NCBI RefSeq assembly: GCF_003863365.1
Contig: NZ_RQXT01000052.1
Span: 1 to 50,574 of the forward strand
Direction: 5' to 3'
Source of the DNA: Mesorhizobium tamadayense
GTDB taxonomy: Bacteria > Pseudomonadota > Alphaproteobacteria > Rhizobiales > Rhizobiaceae
DNA: 50,574 nucleotides
The translations under genes were made by a program, and so were the position numbers. This document shows positions 18,721 to 27,649 of the stretch, in pieces; the stretch's first letter is position 1, and the number at the start of each line of letters is the position of its first letter. Below the pieces are notes generated by a model, which saw nothing but the letters and a program-made list of their open reading frames with translations, was not told where the DNA came from and did no database searches.

Positions 18721-19442
18721 TGGACGGACACGCCCTCATCGAGAGGAACGCCACGCTTCTTCTCGTCGGGTCACTGCTGATCGTGACCATCGGCGGCATC
18801 GTCGAGATCGCACCGCTTTTCTATCTCGACAACACAATCGAGAAGGTCGAAGGCATGCGGCCCTATTCGCCGCTGGAGCTCGCGGGCCGCAACGTCTATG
18901 TGCGCGAGGGCTGCTACCTCTGCCACAGCCAGATGATCAGGCCGTTCCGCGATGAAGTCGAACGCTACGGCCACTACAGCCTGGCGGCCGAGTCGATGTA
19001 CGACCATCCGTTCCAGTGGGGATCGAAGCGCACCGGCCCTGACCTTGCCCGGGTCGGCGACCGCTATTCCAACGAATGGCACGTCCAGCATCTTGCCGAC
19101 CCGCGCTCGGTAGTCCCGGAATCGGTCATGCCGAGCTATGCCTTCCTGAAGGACTCGCCGATCGAGGTGAAGGACTTCTCGACGCATCTGGTTGCGAATG
19201 CGCGCGTTGGCGTCCCCTACTCCGATGACATGATCGCCAGCGCCAATGCCGATCTGAGAGCGCAGGCTGATCCCGCCGCCGATACATCCGGCGTCGAAGC
19301 CCGCTACCTCAAAGCCAAGCTCGGCGACTTCGACGGCAACCCGCAGCAGGTGACCGAAATGGATGCGCTGGTCGCCTACCTGCAGATGCTCGGCACGCTG
19401 GTCGATTTCAAGAACTACGACGAAGCCGCCGGCTACCGCTGA
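18711..19442 (+). CDS. ccoO: cbb3 oxidase subunit II, monohaem cytochrome c (CcoO/FixO)
   Basis: A 243-residue membrane-anchored cytochrome c that passes electrons to CcoN. One N-terminal anchor (LLVGSLLIVTIGGIVEIAPLF) is followed by the single haem motif CYLCH near residue 69. A Met ligand is likely in the PESVMPSYAF block. It overlaps the end of ccoN by ten bases and has CAGGAG upstream of the first ATG; the ATG at 18720 would give MDGHALIERN. Confidence 0.97.
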   Translation: MGLMDGHALIERNATLLLVGSLLIVTIGGIVEIAPLFYLDNTIEKVEGMRPYSPLELAGRNVYVREGCYLCHSQMIRPFRDEVERYGHYSLAAESMYDHPFQWGSKRTGPDLARVGDRYSNEWHVQHLADPRSVVPESVMPSYAFLKDSPIEVKDFSTHLVANARVGVPYSDDMIASANADLRAQADPAADTSGVEARYLKAKLGDFDGNPQQVTEMDALVAYLQMLGTLVDFKNYDEAAGYR

Positions 19443-19453
19443 GGGAAATGTCG

Positions 19454-19603
19454 ATGGATTACAATTTGATGCGGGAGTTTGCTGACAGCTGGGTCCTGGT
19501 TGCCATGGCGCTCTTCTTCGTCGGCGCAATCGCCTTCGCGCTCCGCCCCGGCAGCGGCAAGCTGGCCGACGAAGCTGCCCGAGTTCCGCTTCAGGACGAG
19601 TGA
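19454..19603 (+). CDS. ccoQ: cbb3 oxidase small subunit CcoQ/FixQ
   Basis: A 49-residue protein with one membrane helix (WVLVAMALFFVGAIAFALRP) and a short acidic tail, the standard CcoQ layout; it stabilises the assembled oxidase. I chose the second ATG, reading MDYNLMREFA, because GAGGG lies eight bases upstream; an ATG two codons earlier is too close to it. It sits between ccoO and ccoP. Confidence 0.9.
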   Translation: MDYNLMREFADSWVLVAMALFFVGAIAFALRPGSGKLADEAARVPLQDE

Positions 19604-19605
19604 TC

Positions 19606-20469
19606 ATGAGCGACGAGCACATCGATGAATTCTCCGGCGTCTCTATGACCGGCCACGAGTGGGATGGCATTAGGGAGCTGAACAACCCGCTTCCATGCTG
19701 GTGGGTTATAACTTTCTACGTCACCATTGTCTGGGCGATCGGTTACACCATTGCGTACCCGGCGTGGCCGATGCTGACCTCGGCAACCAAGGGTGTGCTC
19801 GGCTATTCGAGCCGCAATGACGTCAGGAACGAGTTGGCGGCGGCCGAGGTCGCCAAGGGCAAGTATATCGCCGCCATCGAGGCGAAGAGCATCTCCGAGA
19901 TCGCTGCCGACGACGCGCTGCGCGAATTCGCGGTCGCGGCCGGTGGTGCCGCGTTCAAGGTCAACTGCGTGCAGTGCCACGGCTCAGGCGCCCAGGGCTC
20001 AGCCGGCTTTCCCAATCTCAACGACGACGACTGGCTGTGGGGCGGCAACGCCGACCAGATCCAGCAGACGATTACGCATGGCATCCGTTTCCCATCCGAC
20101 CCGGACACGCGCCTGTCGGAAATGCCGGCTTTTGGCGACATCATAACGGCCGACCAGATCAAACAGGTCAGCGCCTATGCCGCCAGCCTTTCCGGCCAAG
20201 TCCAGGACGCGAAACTGGTCGAACCCGGCGCCAAGGTCTTTGCGGAGAACTGCGTGGCCTGCCACGGCGACAACGCGAAAGGCAACAGGGAGTTGGGTGC
20301 GCCCGACCTGACCGACGCGATCTGGCTCTACGGATCCGGCGAGACCGACATCGCCGCCCAGGTCCGCGCGCCGAAACATGGCGTGATGCCGGCCTGGATC
20401 GGCCGCCTCGGCGAGACCAAGGTCAAGGAACTTGCGATCTATGTCCATTCGCTTGGCGGCGGAGAATAG
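19606..20469 (+). CDS. ccoP: cbb3 oxidase subunit III, dihaem cytochrome c (CcoP/FixP)
   Basis: A 287-residue dihaem cytochrome c that takes electrons from the soluble or membrane c-type pool. The N-terminal domain has a membrane helix (WWVITFYVTIVWAIGYTIAYP), then two haem motifs, CVQCH and CVACH, each in a class I cytochrome c domain with later Met ligands (SEMPAFGD and HGVMPAW). Start ATG follows the ccoQ stop by two bases. It ends the structural operon; the accessory genes follow after 152 bases. Confidence 0.97.
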   Translation: MSDEHIDEFSGVSMTGHEWDGIRELNNPLPCWWVITFYVTIVWAIGYTIAYPAWPMLTSATKGVLGYSSRNDVRNELAAAEVAKGKYIAAIEAKSISEIAADDALREFAVAAGGAAFKVNCVQCHGSGAQGSAGFPNLNDDDWLWGGNADQIQQTITHGIRFPSDPDTRLSEMPAFGDIITADQIKQVSAYAASLSGQVQDAKLVEPGAKVFAENCVACHGDNAKGNRELGAPDLTDAIWLYGSGETDIAAQVRAPKHGVMPAWIGRLGETKVKELAIYVHSLGGGE

Positions 20470-20565
20470 GAACGGAAGCCTGTCCTCGGCCTCCGCCTGC
20501 CAAGCGACGAGGCCCGGCGCGAGCCCGGCACCATTCCGGCTGCGACCTGCATCGACGCGGCACGA

Positions 20566-20581
20566 CCCGCCTTACGGCGGG
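20566..20581. repeat. Hairpin CCCGCC-TTAC-GGCGGG between ccoP and ccoG
   Basis: A perfect 6-bp stem with a 4-base loop and no T-tract. It lies in the gap between the oxidase genes and the assembly genes. It could act as an mRNA-stability or processing element that lets ccoNOQP accumulate more transcript than ccoGHIS. The role is a guess. Confidence 0.35.
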
Positions 20582-20621
20582 CTGTTGGACAGACGGCCCT
20601 GATATCGGCTGTGGAGTGGAG

Positions 20622-22187
20622 ATGCACGTGCGTGATAAACCGCAGCGAGAACGGCTCGAAGCAAAAGCGGTCAACTCCCCCGAAGCCCATCAGCCTCTCT
20701 ATACCCCACGCAAGAAGATCTTTCCCAAGCGGGCCTCGGGCAGCTTTCGCCGCTTCAAATGGCTGGTGATGGCGATCACGCTGGGCATCTACTGCCTGAC
20801 ACCCTGGCTGCGGTGGGATCGCGGACCGTTCGCCCCGGATCAGGCCGTGCTGGTCGACCTTTCAAATAGCCGCTTCTACTTCTTTTTCATCGAGATATGG
20901 CCGCAGGAATTCTACTACGTCGCCGGCCTTCTGATGATGGCTGGCATCGGCCTTTTCCTGATCACGTCCACTGTCGGCCGCGCCTGGTGCGGCTATACCT
21001 GCCCGCAGACCGTATGGGTCGATCTGTTCCTGGTCGTGGAGCGCGCTATCGAAGGCGATCGCAACGCCCGTATGAAGCTCGACGCCGGATCCTGGAGCGC
21101 GCGCAAGCTCGTGTTGCGTGTATCGAAACACGCCATCTGGCTGATCATAGCGGCGGCGACCGGCGGCGCCTGGATTTTCTATTTTGCTGATGCGCCAACG
21201 CTGATTGGCGAAGTCTTCACCGGCACCGCCGCGCCCGTCGCCTACATCACCATCGCCGTGCTGACGGCGACCACTTACACATTCGGCGGGCTTATGCGCG
21301 AGCAGGTCTGCACCTATATGTGCCCGTGGCCGCGGATCCAGGCCGCCATGCTCGACGAGACCTCGCTCACCGTAACCTACAATGACTGGCGCGGCGAACC
21401 GCGTTCGCGTCACGCCAAGAAGATCCAAGCCGCGGGGCAGTTGGTCGGCGACTGCGTCGATTGCAATGCCTGTGTCGCGGTCTGCCCGATGGGGATCGAT
21501 ATACGGGATGGCCAGCAGCTTGAATGCATCACTTGCGCGCTCTGCATCGATACCTGTGACGGCATCATGGACAAGCTCGGTAAGGAGCGTGGACTGATCT
21601 CCTATGCGACGCTATCCGATTACAACGCCAACATGGCGGTGGCCACTGCGGGCGGCTCTCGCCCGGTGAACCCGTCGCTCATCCAGACCGCCGACGGCGC
21701 GTTCTCAGACGCGCTGGCCCATTTCCATTTCCGCAAGATCTTCCGGCCGCGCACCTTCATCTATCTCGGCGCCTGGTCGGCGGTCGGGCTCGCGCTGCTC
21801 TTTTCGCTGCTGACCCGCGAGCGGCTGGAACTCAACGTCCTGCACGACCGCAATCCACAATTCGTCAGGTTGTCCGACGGTTCGATCCGCAACGGCTACA
21901 CCGTCAAGCTGCTCAACATGATCCCCGAGCCAAGGACGATCGTCGTCACAATGAAGGGGCTTCATGGAGCCGAAATGAGCATCGTCGGAATCGACCTCCC
22001 TGCAGATCGCTCCTTCGCCATCCCGGTCGAACCCGACCGGCTGAAAATGCTCAAGGTTTTCGTGCGCCAGCCGGCAGGTGAGGTTCGCGGCGCAGCGCAG
22101 ACCTTCAAGTTCCGGGTCGAAGACAAGGCGAGTTTCGAATCGGATGAATACACGGCCACCTTCAACGCACCGGAGACCGTCAGATGA
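20622..22187 (+). CDS. ccoG: cbb3 oxidase assembly ferredoxin-like protein CcoG/FixG
   Basis: A 521-residue membrane protein, proposed in other bacteria to reduce copper during cbb3 assembly. Five membrane segments surround Cys pairs (AWCGYTCPQTVW and VCTYMCPWPR). A double 4Fe-4S ferredoxin domain follows near residues 285-315: CVDCNACVAVCPMG and CITCALCIDTCDG. A C-terminal Ig-like periplasmic domain begins after the last membrane helix. GGAG lies five bases before the ATG. Its stop overlaps ccoH as ATGA. Confidence 0.95.
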   Translation: MHVRDKPQRERLEAKAVNSPEAHQPLYTPRKKIFPKRASGSFRRFKWLVMAITLGIYCLTPWLRWDRGPFAPDQAVLVDLSNSRFYFFFIEIWPQEFYYVAGLLMMAGIGLFLITSTVGRAWCGYTCPQTVWVDLFLVVERAIEGDRNARMKLDAGSWSARKLVLRVSKHAIWLIIAAATGGAWIFYFADAPTLIGEVFTGTAAPVAYITIAVLTATTYTFGGLMREQVCTYMCPWPRIQAAMLDETSLTVTYNDWRGEPRSRHAKKIQAAGQLVGDCVDCNACVAVCPMGIDIRDGQQLECITCALCIDTCDGIMDKLGKERGLISYATLSDYNANMAVATAGGSRPVNPSLIQTADGAFSDALAHFHFRKIFRPRTFIYLGAWSAVGLALLFSLLTRERLELNVLHDRNPQFVRLSDGSIRNGYTVKLLNMIPEPRTIVVTMKGLHGAEMSIVGIDLPADRSFAIPVEPDRLKMLKVFVRQPAGEVRGAAQTFKFRVEDKASFESDEYTATFNAPETVR

Positions 22188-22681
22188 GCGCCAATACGCA
22201 AAAATCGCGTGAGTTCACCGGCAGGCACATGCTGGCCACCATTCTTGCCTTTTTCGGTGTGGTCATAGGCGTCAACCTGACCATGGCGACGCTGGCCAGC
22301 AAGAGCTGGACCGGCCTCGTCGTCGAGAATACCTATGTGGCCAGCCAGCAGTTCAACCGAAAGGCCGAAGAAGGTCGTGCGCAGGCCGCGCTCGGCTGGA
22401 CAGGCAGATTGACGATCGCAGGGGGCGAGGTCCGCTACAGCCTCAGCGATGCCGCCGGCAAGCCGGTTCCCTTGCATGGCGTCAAGGTGCTGTTTCGTCA
22501 CCCCGCCTATGAGACCGAAGACAAGACTGTTACTCTTGGCCTTGCCTCGGGCCAGGAATTTGCCGCGCAGCACACGCCGAAAGGTGGCGTCTGGATCGTC
22601 GAAATCGACGCCGATGCCGGTCTCGCAGAGCCCTATCGCGACGTCCGTAGAATCATCATTTTCCATGGAGCGCTACAATGA
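22184..22681 (+). CDS. ccoH: cbb3 oxidase assembly protein CcoH/FixH
   Basis: A 165-residue protein with one N-terminal membrane anchor (MLATILAFFGVVIGVNLTMA) and a periplasmic FixH domain with the pattern SWTGLVVENTYVASQQFN. CcoH contacts CcoN/CcoP during assembly. ATGA overlaps on both sides couple it to ccoG and ccoI. Confidence 0.95.
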   Translation: MSANTQKSREFTGRHMLATILAFFGVVIGVNLTMATLASKSWTGLVVENTYVASQQFNRKAEEGRAQAALGWTGRLTIAGGEVRYSLSDAAGKPVPLHGVKVLFRHPAYETEDKTVTLGLASGQEFAAQHTPKGGVWIVEIDADAGLAEPYRDVRRIIIFHGALQ

Positions 22682-24912
22682 GCTGTTGTGCACCGGGCGC
22701 CGAAATGGCGCTGGATTTGAAAGCTAGCATATCCGTCCTGCCATCGAGCCAGGAAGTTAGGCTGGCGAGCCGCTCGCTTGGCGGCGATCTGCACCAAACC
22801 GATCTCTCGGTGCCATCAGTGCATTGCGCAGCCTGCATCCAGACGATCGAGACAGCACTTGGAAAGCTTGAGCGAGTCGAGGGCGCGCGCGTCAACCTGT
22901 CGACGAAGCGGGTCGCGGTCCGGTGGCGTGGGGATGAGGTACCACCGTTGGTCGCCGCGCTTGGAGGGCTGGGCTACGAGGCGCATCTGTTCGCTCCCGA
23001 GGTCGATGACAAGGACAAGACGCTTTCGGAACTGATCCGCGCCGTCGCCGTCGCCGGTTTTGCAGCGGGCAACATCATGCTGCTTTCGGTTTCGGTCTGG
23101 TCCGGAGCTGAAGGCGCGACCCGCGATCTTTTCCATTGGGTCTCGGCGCTGATCGCCATCCCCGCGCTCGCCTTCGCCGGCGGCATTTTTTTTCGCTCTG
23201 CCTGGAACGCACTGCGCCACGGCCGCATGAACATGGACGTGCCGATCGCGGTCGGCGTCTCGCTCGCCTATGCCATGAGCCTCTACGAGACCATCAATCA
23301 CGGCGATCACGCCTATTTCGATGCGGCGGTGTCGCTGCTGTTCTTCCTGTTGATCGGCCGCACGCTGGATCACGTGATGCGCGAGCGGGCAAGGACGGCG
23401 GTTAATGGACTGGCGCGGCGGGCGGCGCGCGGCGCCATGGTGCTGCGCCATGACGGCAGCCACGACTACCTGCCTGTCGAGGAGATCGAACCGGGCATGC
23501 ATCTGCTGGTCGCCGCCGGCGAAAGGGTGCCTGTCGACGGCCGGATCATTCGCGGAGCGTCGGATCTCGACTGCTCGCTGGTTTCCGGCGAGAGCACATC
23601 GAGAACCGTGGCGTCCGGGGAACAGGTTCAGGCTGGCACGCTGAACCTGACCGGCCCGCTGACCATCGAGGCGACCGCCGCAGCAAAGGACTCCTTCCTG
23701 GCGGAGATGGTTCGGCTGATGGAAGCCGCCGAAGGCGGTCGTGCGCAGTACCGCCGGATCGCCGACCGAGTCTCGGCGCTCTATGCTCCAGTAGTGCATC
23801 TCACCGCCTTCGTGACGTTCCTTGGCTGGATGGCAGCAAGTGGCGACTGGCACCGGGCAGTGACGATCGCCATCGCCGTCCTCATCATTACATGCCCCTG
23901 CGCGCTTGGCCTTGCCGTGCCGATCGTCCAGGTGGTCGCGGCGCGCCGGCTGTTCGAAGCCGGCGTCATGGTCAGGGACGGCTCGGCCATGGAGCGCCTG
24001 GCGGCGATCGACGCGGCCGTGTTCGACAAGACCGGCACGTTGACGCTTGGCCAGCCCAGGCTGGTCAACGCGTCGTCCGTCGATCCGGCGATGCTGGCGA
24101 TCGCAACCGACATGGCCACGCATTCCCGTCACCCGTTCTCAAAGGCCATAGCCCAATTCGCGGGTTCTGCCGGCCAGCCGAAGCTGGACGACATCAGCGA
24201 GCACCCGGGTCTCGGCATCGAAGCCACAGCCGCCGGCAACTCGTGGCGTCTTGGCCGGCGCGGCTGGGCTGGATGGAAGGCCCAGACCGGTGGCGAAGGC
24301 AAATATGGCGGCTATGGCGGAACGGTGCTTTCGAAGAATGGCAGGATCGTCGCATCCTTCACGTTCGAGGACGCTATGCGCTCCGATGCCAGGGCGGCGG
24401 TCGGGCAGTTGAAGGATGCCGGAGTGTCGGTCGAAATGCTCTCCGGTGATGTCGCCAATGCCTGCGGCGAGGTTGCCAGGACGTTGGGTATCGAGAGCTT
24501 CCTCCCAGCGCTGCTTCCGTCCGGCAAGGTTGAGCGGATCGAAACGCTGACCAAGGCGGGCCACAAGGTTCTGATGGTGGGTGACGGGCTCAACGACACG
24601 CCCGCGCTGGGCGCGGCACACGTCTCGATCGCGCCGGCAACCGCCGCCGATGTCGGGCGCAACGCCGCCGATTTCGTCTTCCTGCGCGAAAGCCTCCTGG
24701 CGGTTCCCCTCGCCCTCGGCATCTCGCGGAAAGCCGGACGGCTGATACGCCAGAACCTGGCAATCGCGATCGTCTACAACGCCGTTGCCGTGCCGATCGC
24801 CATTCTCGGCCATGTCACGCCGCTGATCGCGGCGATCGCGATGTCCGCCTCGTCATTGCTTGTGATCGGAAATGCGTTGCGCCTGCACAGCCCTGAACCA
24901 CCCATCGGATGA
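22678..24912 (+). CDS. ccoI: Copper-exporting P-type ATPase for cbb3 assembly (CcoI/FixI)
   Basis: A 744-residue P1B ATPase that moves copper to the periplasm for insertion into the oxidase. Visible features in order: an N-terminal heavy-metal domain with CAAC (after VHC), the actuator loop SLVSGEST, the transmembrane metal motif TCPCALGL, the phosphorylation site DKTGTLT, the nucleotide-binding HP motif SRHPFS, and GDGLNDTPALG. The protein also begins with a Cys pair (MSCCAP), a frequent feature of FixI. Length is normal. It overlaps ccoH by four bases. Confidence 0.96.
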   Translation: MSCCAPGAEMALDLKASISVLPSSQEVRLASRSLGGDLHQTDLSVPSVHCAACIQTIETALGKLERVEGARVNLSTKRVAVRWRGDEVPPLVAALGGLGYEAHLFAPEVDDKDKTLSELIRAVAVAGFAAGNIMLLSVSVWSGAEGATRDLFHWVSALIAIPALAFAGGIFFRSAWNALRHGRMNMDVPIAVGVSLAYAMSLYETINHGDHAYFDAAVSLLFFLLIGRTLDHVMRERARTAVNGLARRAARGAMVLRHDGSHDYLPVEEIEPGMHLLVAAGERVPVDGRIIRGASDLDCSLVSGESTSRTVASGEQVQAGTLNLTGPLTIEATAAAKDSFLAEMVRLMEAAEGGRAQYRRIADRVSALYAPVVHLTAFVTFLGWMAASGDWHRAVTIAIAVLIITCPCALGLAVPIVQVVAARRLFEAGVMVRDGSAMERLAAIDAAVFDKTGTLTLGQPRLVNASSVDPAMLAIATDMATHSRHPFSKAIAQFAGSAGQPKLDDISEHPGLGIEATAAGNSWRLGRRGWAGWKAQTGGEGKYGGYGGTVLSKNGRIVASFTFEDAMRSDARAAVGQLKDAGVSVEMLSGDVANACGEVARTLGIESFLPALLPSGKVERIETLTKAGHKVLMVGDGLNDTPALGAAHVSIAPATAADVGRNAADFVFLRESLLAVPLALGISRKAGRLIRQNLAIAIVYNAVAVPIAILGHVTPLIAAIAMSASSLLVIGNALRLHSPEPPIG

Positions 24913-24961
24913 GGGCTCCGTCGGCAACGCGCTCCGGCATTCGCGCATCGGTGCAGCCATC

Positions 24962-25117
24962 ATGACCACACTTATCTACCTCATACCAGTAGCTCTGTTG
25001 CTTGGCGCCCTAGGGCTGTCCGGCTTTTTGTGGGCGCTGAGGAGTGGTCAATATGAGGATCTTGACGGGGCTGCCGAGCGTATCCTCATTCACCGGGATG
25101 ACAATCCGGAACGCTGA
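24962..25117 (+). CDS. ccoS: cbb3 oxidase maturation protein CcoS/FixS
   Basis: A 51-residue protein with one membrane helix (LIYLIPVALLLGALGLSGF) followed by the conserved FLWALRSGQYEDLDGAAERIL block. CcoS is needed for cofactor insertion into CcoN. It lies 49 bases after ccoI. The upstream in-frame codons overlap the end of ccoI in another frame and are not needed. Confidence 0.93.
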   Translation: MTTLIYLIPVALLLGALGLSGFLWALRSGQYEDLDGAAERILIHRDDNPER

Positions 25118-25702
25118 CTCAGATCGCTATGCCGACGACGGTGCGGATGCCGGCCGTCAGCCGACGTCGTCCGCCGACGCCGTCCGCCGGGAACAGCCGG
25201 TTGTGACTCACACCTGGTAAGCCGTGTTTGACGTCGCCTTGGAAGTCCTGTCACTCGAAGGACTGCGTCGCCGAGGGGCCGCCGATGTCACCAACTACTC
25301 GCACGGCCGGACGCCACATCCTGATAAGCACCTCCGATCTTACGTAGAAATGTTGCCACAGGGTGCACCATCAAGGCTATCCACGCGTTGGCGAGTCCAT
25401 CTGCGGTTCCGGCGAAACCGGCTGCTCGTCGGCATAGTCAAGGCACCTACTTCGCTTCTGGACCCTCTGGTTTCACTGTTTCGGCTGGGTCGCCACGAAC
25501 GGAGCCCCCTTTCCACGGTGACATTTCCTGGCGATCGACCAGCCGACTCGGCCGTTGCCTGCGTGTTGGCTGATCCAGATCAAGGTTATCTCCTCACTGG
25601 CGTGGTTTCCTCGACCGGTGTTTTAAGGAGAATGCTTGTGCTAACGGTCAGCTCTCATCATCGTCTTTGCAGCCCTCTGATACTGTCATGTTCTGATCGG
25701 CT
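25118..25702. other. Gene-free spacer after ccoS
   Basis: About 585 bases without a recognisable gene. A plus-strand frame of 164 codons (25224-25718) runs across it, but its product is Arg/Leu-rich with no family pattern and I do not call it. The right half contains a near-perfect FNR-type box and an AAGGAG sequence at 25625. It may be the promoter region for the next two genes. Confidence 0.4.
25570..25583 (+). promoter_or_regulatory. Strong FNR/FixK-type box upstream of the small gene and ubiM
   Basis: CTGATCCAGATCAA matches 9 of 10 positions of TTGAT-N4-ATCAA, the best such site in the window. It lies 120 bases before the nearest downstream ATG, so a transcription start about 41 bases after its centre would fall inside the leader. 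It suggests that the next two genes belong to the FnrN regulon. Confidence 0.65.
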
Positions 25703-26158
25703 ATGCCTCCTTCGATGAATCGCGCCGCCGAACGCCGAGGCGACCGGTCTGTACAAAGGCCGACGCGAAGAATGACCAAAGCCAAATCAGCCGAGCGAAA
25801 CGCCCTGCTGCTCGAACATGAGATGACAGTCGTGATCAGCAGAAACTCGGGAACTGTCGGCTTGAAACCGGCCCCGCATGCAGAGGGGAAGCGACGCTTC
25901 ACAGGCCAGGAACCGGCCACGTCAGAAACTTTGCTTGCTGGCTGGATATGTGCCTGGCCGCACGGCGGCAAGGGCTGGTCGTATCACCCGCATCCGCGTC
26001 TGAAAGAATTGAATGCTTTGTTGCCGATTTATGCGGATTTGCCTGCCCAGCGCGTTGAGACGATGCGGTGGGTCCTAGAACGTAGCGCAATCGATCCGCG
26101 GCATGCGGCACTCCACAAGCCTCTCACCAGGATAGCCGACGCGATGGCGGCACGCTGA
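25703..26158 (+). CDS. Unrecognised protein, coupled to ubiM
   Basis: I do not recognise a family. The last 80 residues look protein-like (WICAWPHGGKGWSYHPHPRL, then a helical tail with LNALLPIYADLPAQRVETM), while the first 23 are Arg-rich and may not be translated. The start is uncertain: 25772 (MTKAKSAERN) and 25823 (MTVVISRNSG) are alternatives and none has a clear ribosome binding site. The stop TGA shares its A with the ATG of the flavin hydroxylase gene, which supports a real coupled pair. Confidence 0.5.
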   Translation: MPPSMNRAAERRGDRSVQRPTRRMTKAKSAERNALLLEHEMTVVISRNSGTVGLKPAPHAEGKRRFTGQEPATSETLLAGWICAWPHGGKGWSYHPHPRLKELNALLPIYADLPAQRVETMRWVLERSAIDPRHAALHKPLTRIADAMAAR

Positions 26159-27339
26159 TGGGCGGCTCTGACGAAACCTTCGACATCGTAATCGTCGGAG
26201 CCGGACCGGTCGGCCTTTCCTTCGCCACATCGCTCGCTCAAAGCGAACTCAAGGTGGCAGTTGTTGAACAGAACCCGCTGGAAAGTCTGGCCAATCCGCC
26301 TTTCGATGGTCGCGAAATCGCGCTGACCTACGCCTCGATCAAAATCCTTCGCGAACTCGGCGCTTGGGACGCCATCTCTGCCTCGGACAAATCACCGCTT
26401 CAAGGCGCGCGCGTGCTAAATGGATCGAGCCCTTTCGCTCTGCGTTTCGATGCTCCCAGTGGATCTGGAGAACCCCTCGGAGTTTTGGTCCCAAATTGCC
26501 GGATTCGCGACGCCCTATTCAAGATCGTCCGCTTGCAAGATCATGCCCGGCTGCTGTGTGGCCACTCGGTCATGGACGCAGCAAACAGCCACAAAGGAGC
26601 AGTCATAACGCTCTCTGATGGCATGCAGTTGTCTGCTCGGCTTGTTGTTGCCGCAGATTCGCGTCTGTCTGTCACACGTGATCTGCTCGGCATCGGCGCC
26701 GATATCAATCGGCTCGGCAACTCGATGCTGATTTGCCGGGTCAGGCACGAGCGCGCCCACCGCCAGATTGCAATTGAATGGTTCGATCACCATCAGACGA
26801 TAGCGATGCTGCCCCTTGCGGAAGGCGTTTCGTCGCTGCTTCTCACTTTGCCTTCAAACGAGGCCGATAGACTGCTTGCCTGCGAAGACGATTTGTTCCT
26901 GATGGAATTGACGAACCGGTGTCGAGGGCGTCTTGGAAGGATGACCATGGCAAGCAACCGCCATAGTTATTCGCTGGTCACTACGTGGGCGCATAAGTTC
27001 TGGGCCCCGAGCGCCGCACTCATCGGCGACGCTGCCATTGGCATGCACCCGGTCACTGCGCATGGCTTCAACATCGGCCTCAGCGCCCAGAAGCAACTCG
27101 CCCATGGAATTCTGACAGCATTTCGCGACCGGCGCGACATTGCCGATCCCGGCATGCTGCACAGGTACGAAAGCTGGCTACGCCTATCAGCGGCACCGCT
27201 TTATTACGCCACCAATATACTGGTCGGACTCTACTCAAGCGAGCACCCGGCGGCCCGGCTTGCAAGACACGTTGGGCTTCGATTTGGCCAATATGTTCCG
27301 TTTGTTCGCCACGGCATTTCGGCAATGCTGCGGCGGTGA
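26158..27339 (+). CDS. ubiM: UbiH/UbiM-type flavin-dependent ubiquinone hydroxylase
   Basis: A 393-residue FAD monooxygenase of the UbiH/UbiF/COQ6 family, which hydroxylates the ubiquinone ring using oxygen. Motifs: the N-terminal FAD fold VGAGPVGLSFA, the family signature FDGREIALT near residue 50, the middle VVAADSRLS, and the second FAD motif ALIGDAAIGMHPVTAHGFN. The overall sequence fits the UbiM branch better than UbiH or UbiF, from memory, so the symbol is tentative. It is translationally coupled to the small gene before it, and the FNR-type box upstream suggests low-oxygen control. Confidence 0.65.
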   Translation: MGGSDETFDIVIVGAGPVGLSFATSLAQSELKVAVVEQNPLESLANPPFDGREIALTYASIKILRELGAWDAISASDKSPLQGARVLNGSSPFALRFDAPSGSGEPLGVLVPNCRIRDALFKIVRLQDHARLLCGHSVMDAANSHKGAVITLSDGMQLSARLVVAADSRLSVTRDLLGIGADINRLGNSMLICRVRHERAHRQIAIEWFDHHQTIAMLPLAEGVSSLLLTLPSNEADRLLACEDDLFLMELTNRCRGRLGRMTMASNRHSYSLVTTWAHKFWAPSAALIGDAAIGMHPVTAHGFNIGLSAQKQLAHGILTAFRDRRDIADPGMLHRYESWLRLSAAPLYYATNILVGLYSSEHPAARLARHVGLRFGQYVPFVRHGISAMLRR

Positions 27340-27649
27340 ACCACAGTAGCCAAAGCGTCAACCGCTCTGCGGCGCTGTCTCGCTACGGCCTCCTTTGCGA
27401 ACTTCGACCGCCGCGGTACCGGATCTGAGCTTGAAAAATCCCGGCGCGGTTCCGCGCTGACGCTTCTGGCCATTGAAGAGCGGCTGGAGAGGCAAATCGA
27501 AGGACGGCTGCGGAGCGCCGCACCGTCTCGAAAATTGCACTCTGTCGCTGAGCGGCACAGGGCTGATGCCCCGCTGAATGGTTAACCTGTCCTTCAGTGG
27601 GCTTGCATAGGTTGCGCTGCGACGAAGCAGGGAAGCACTCTATCCGCCT
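27340..27649. other. Spacer between ubiM and the GGDEF-EAL gene
   Basis: About 310 bases with no gene, no clear hairpin terminator and no FNR-type box. It should hold the promoter of the GGDEF-EAL gene, but I see no convincing -35/-10 pair. Confidence 0.4.
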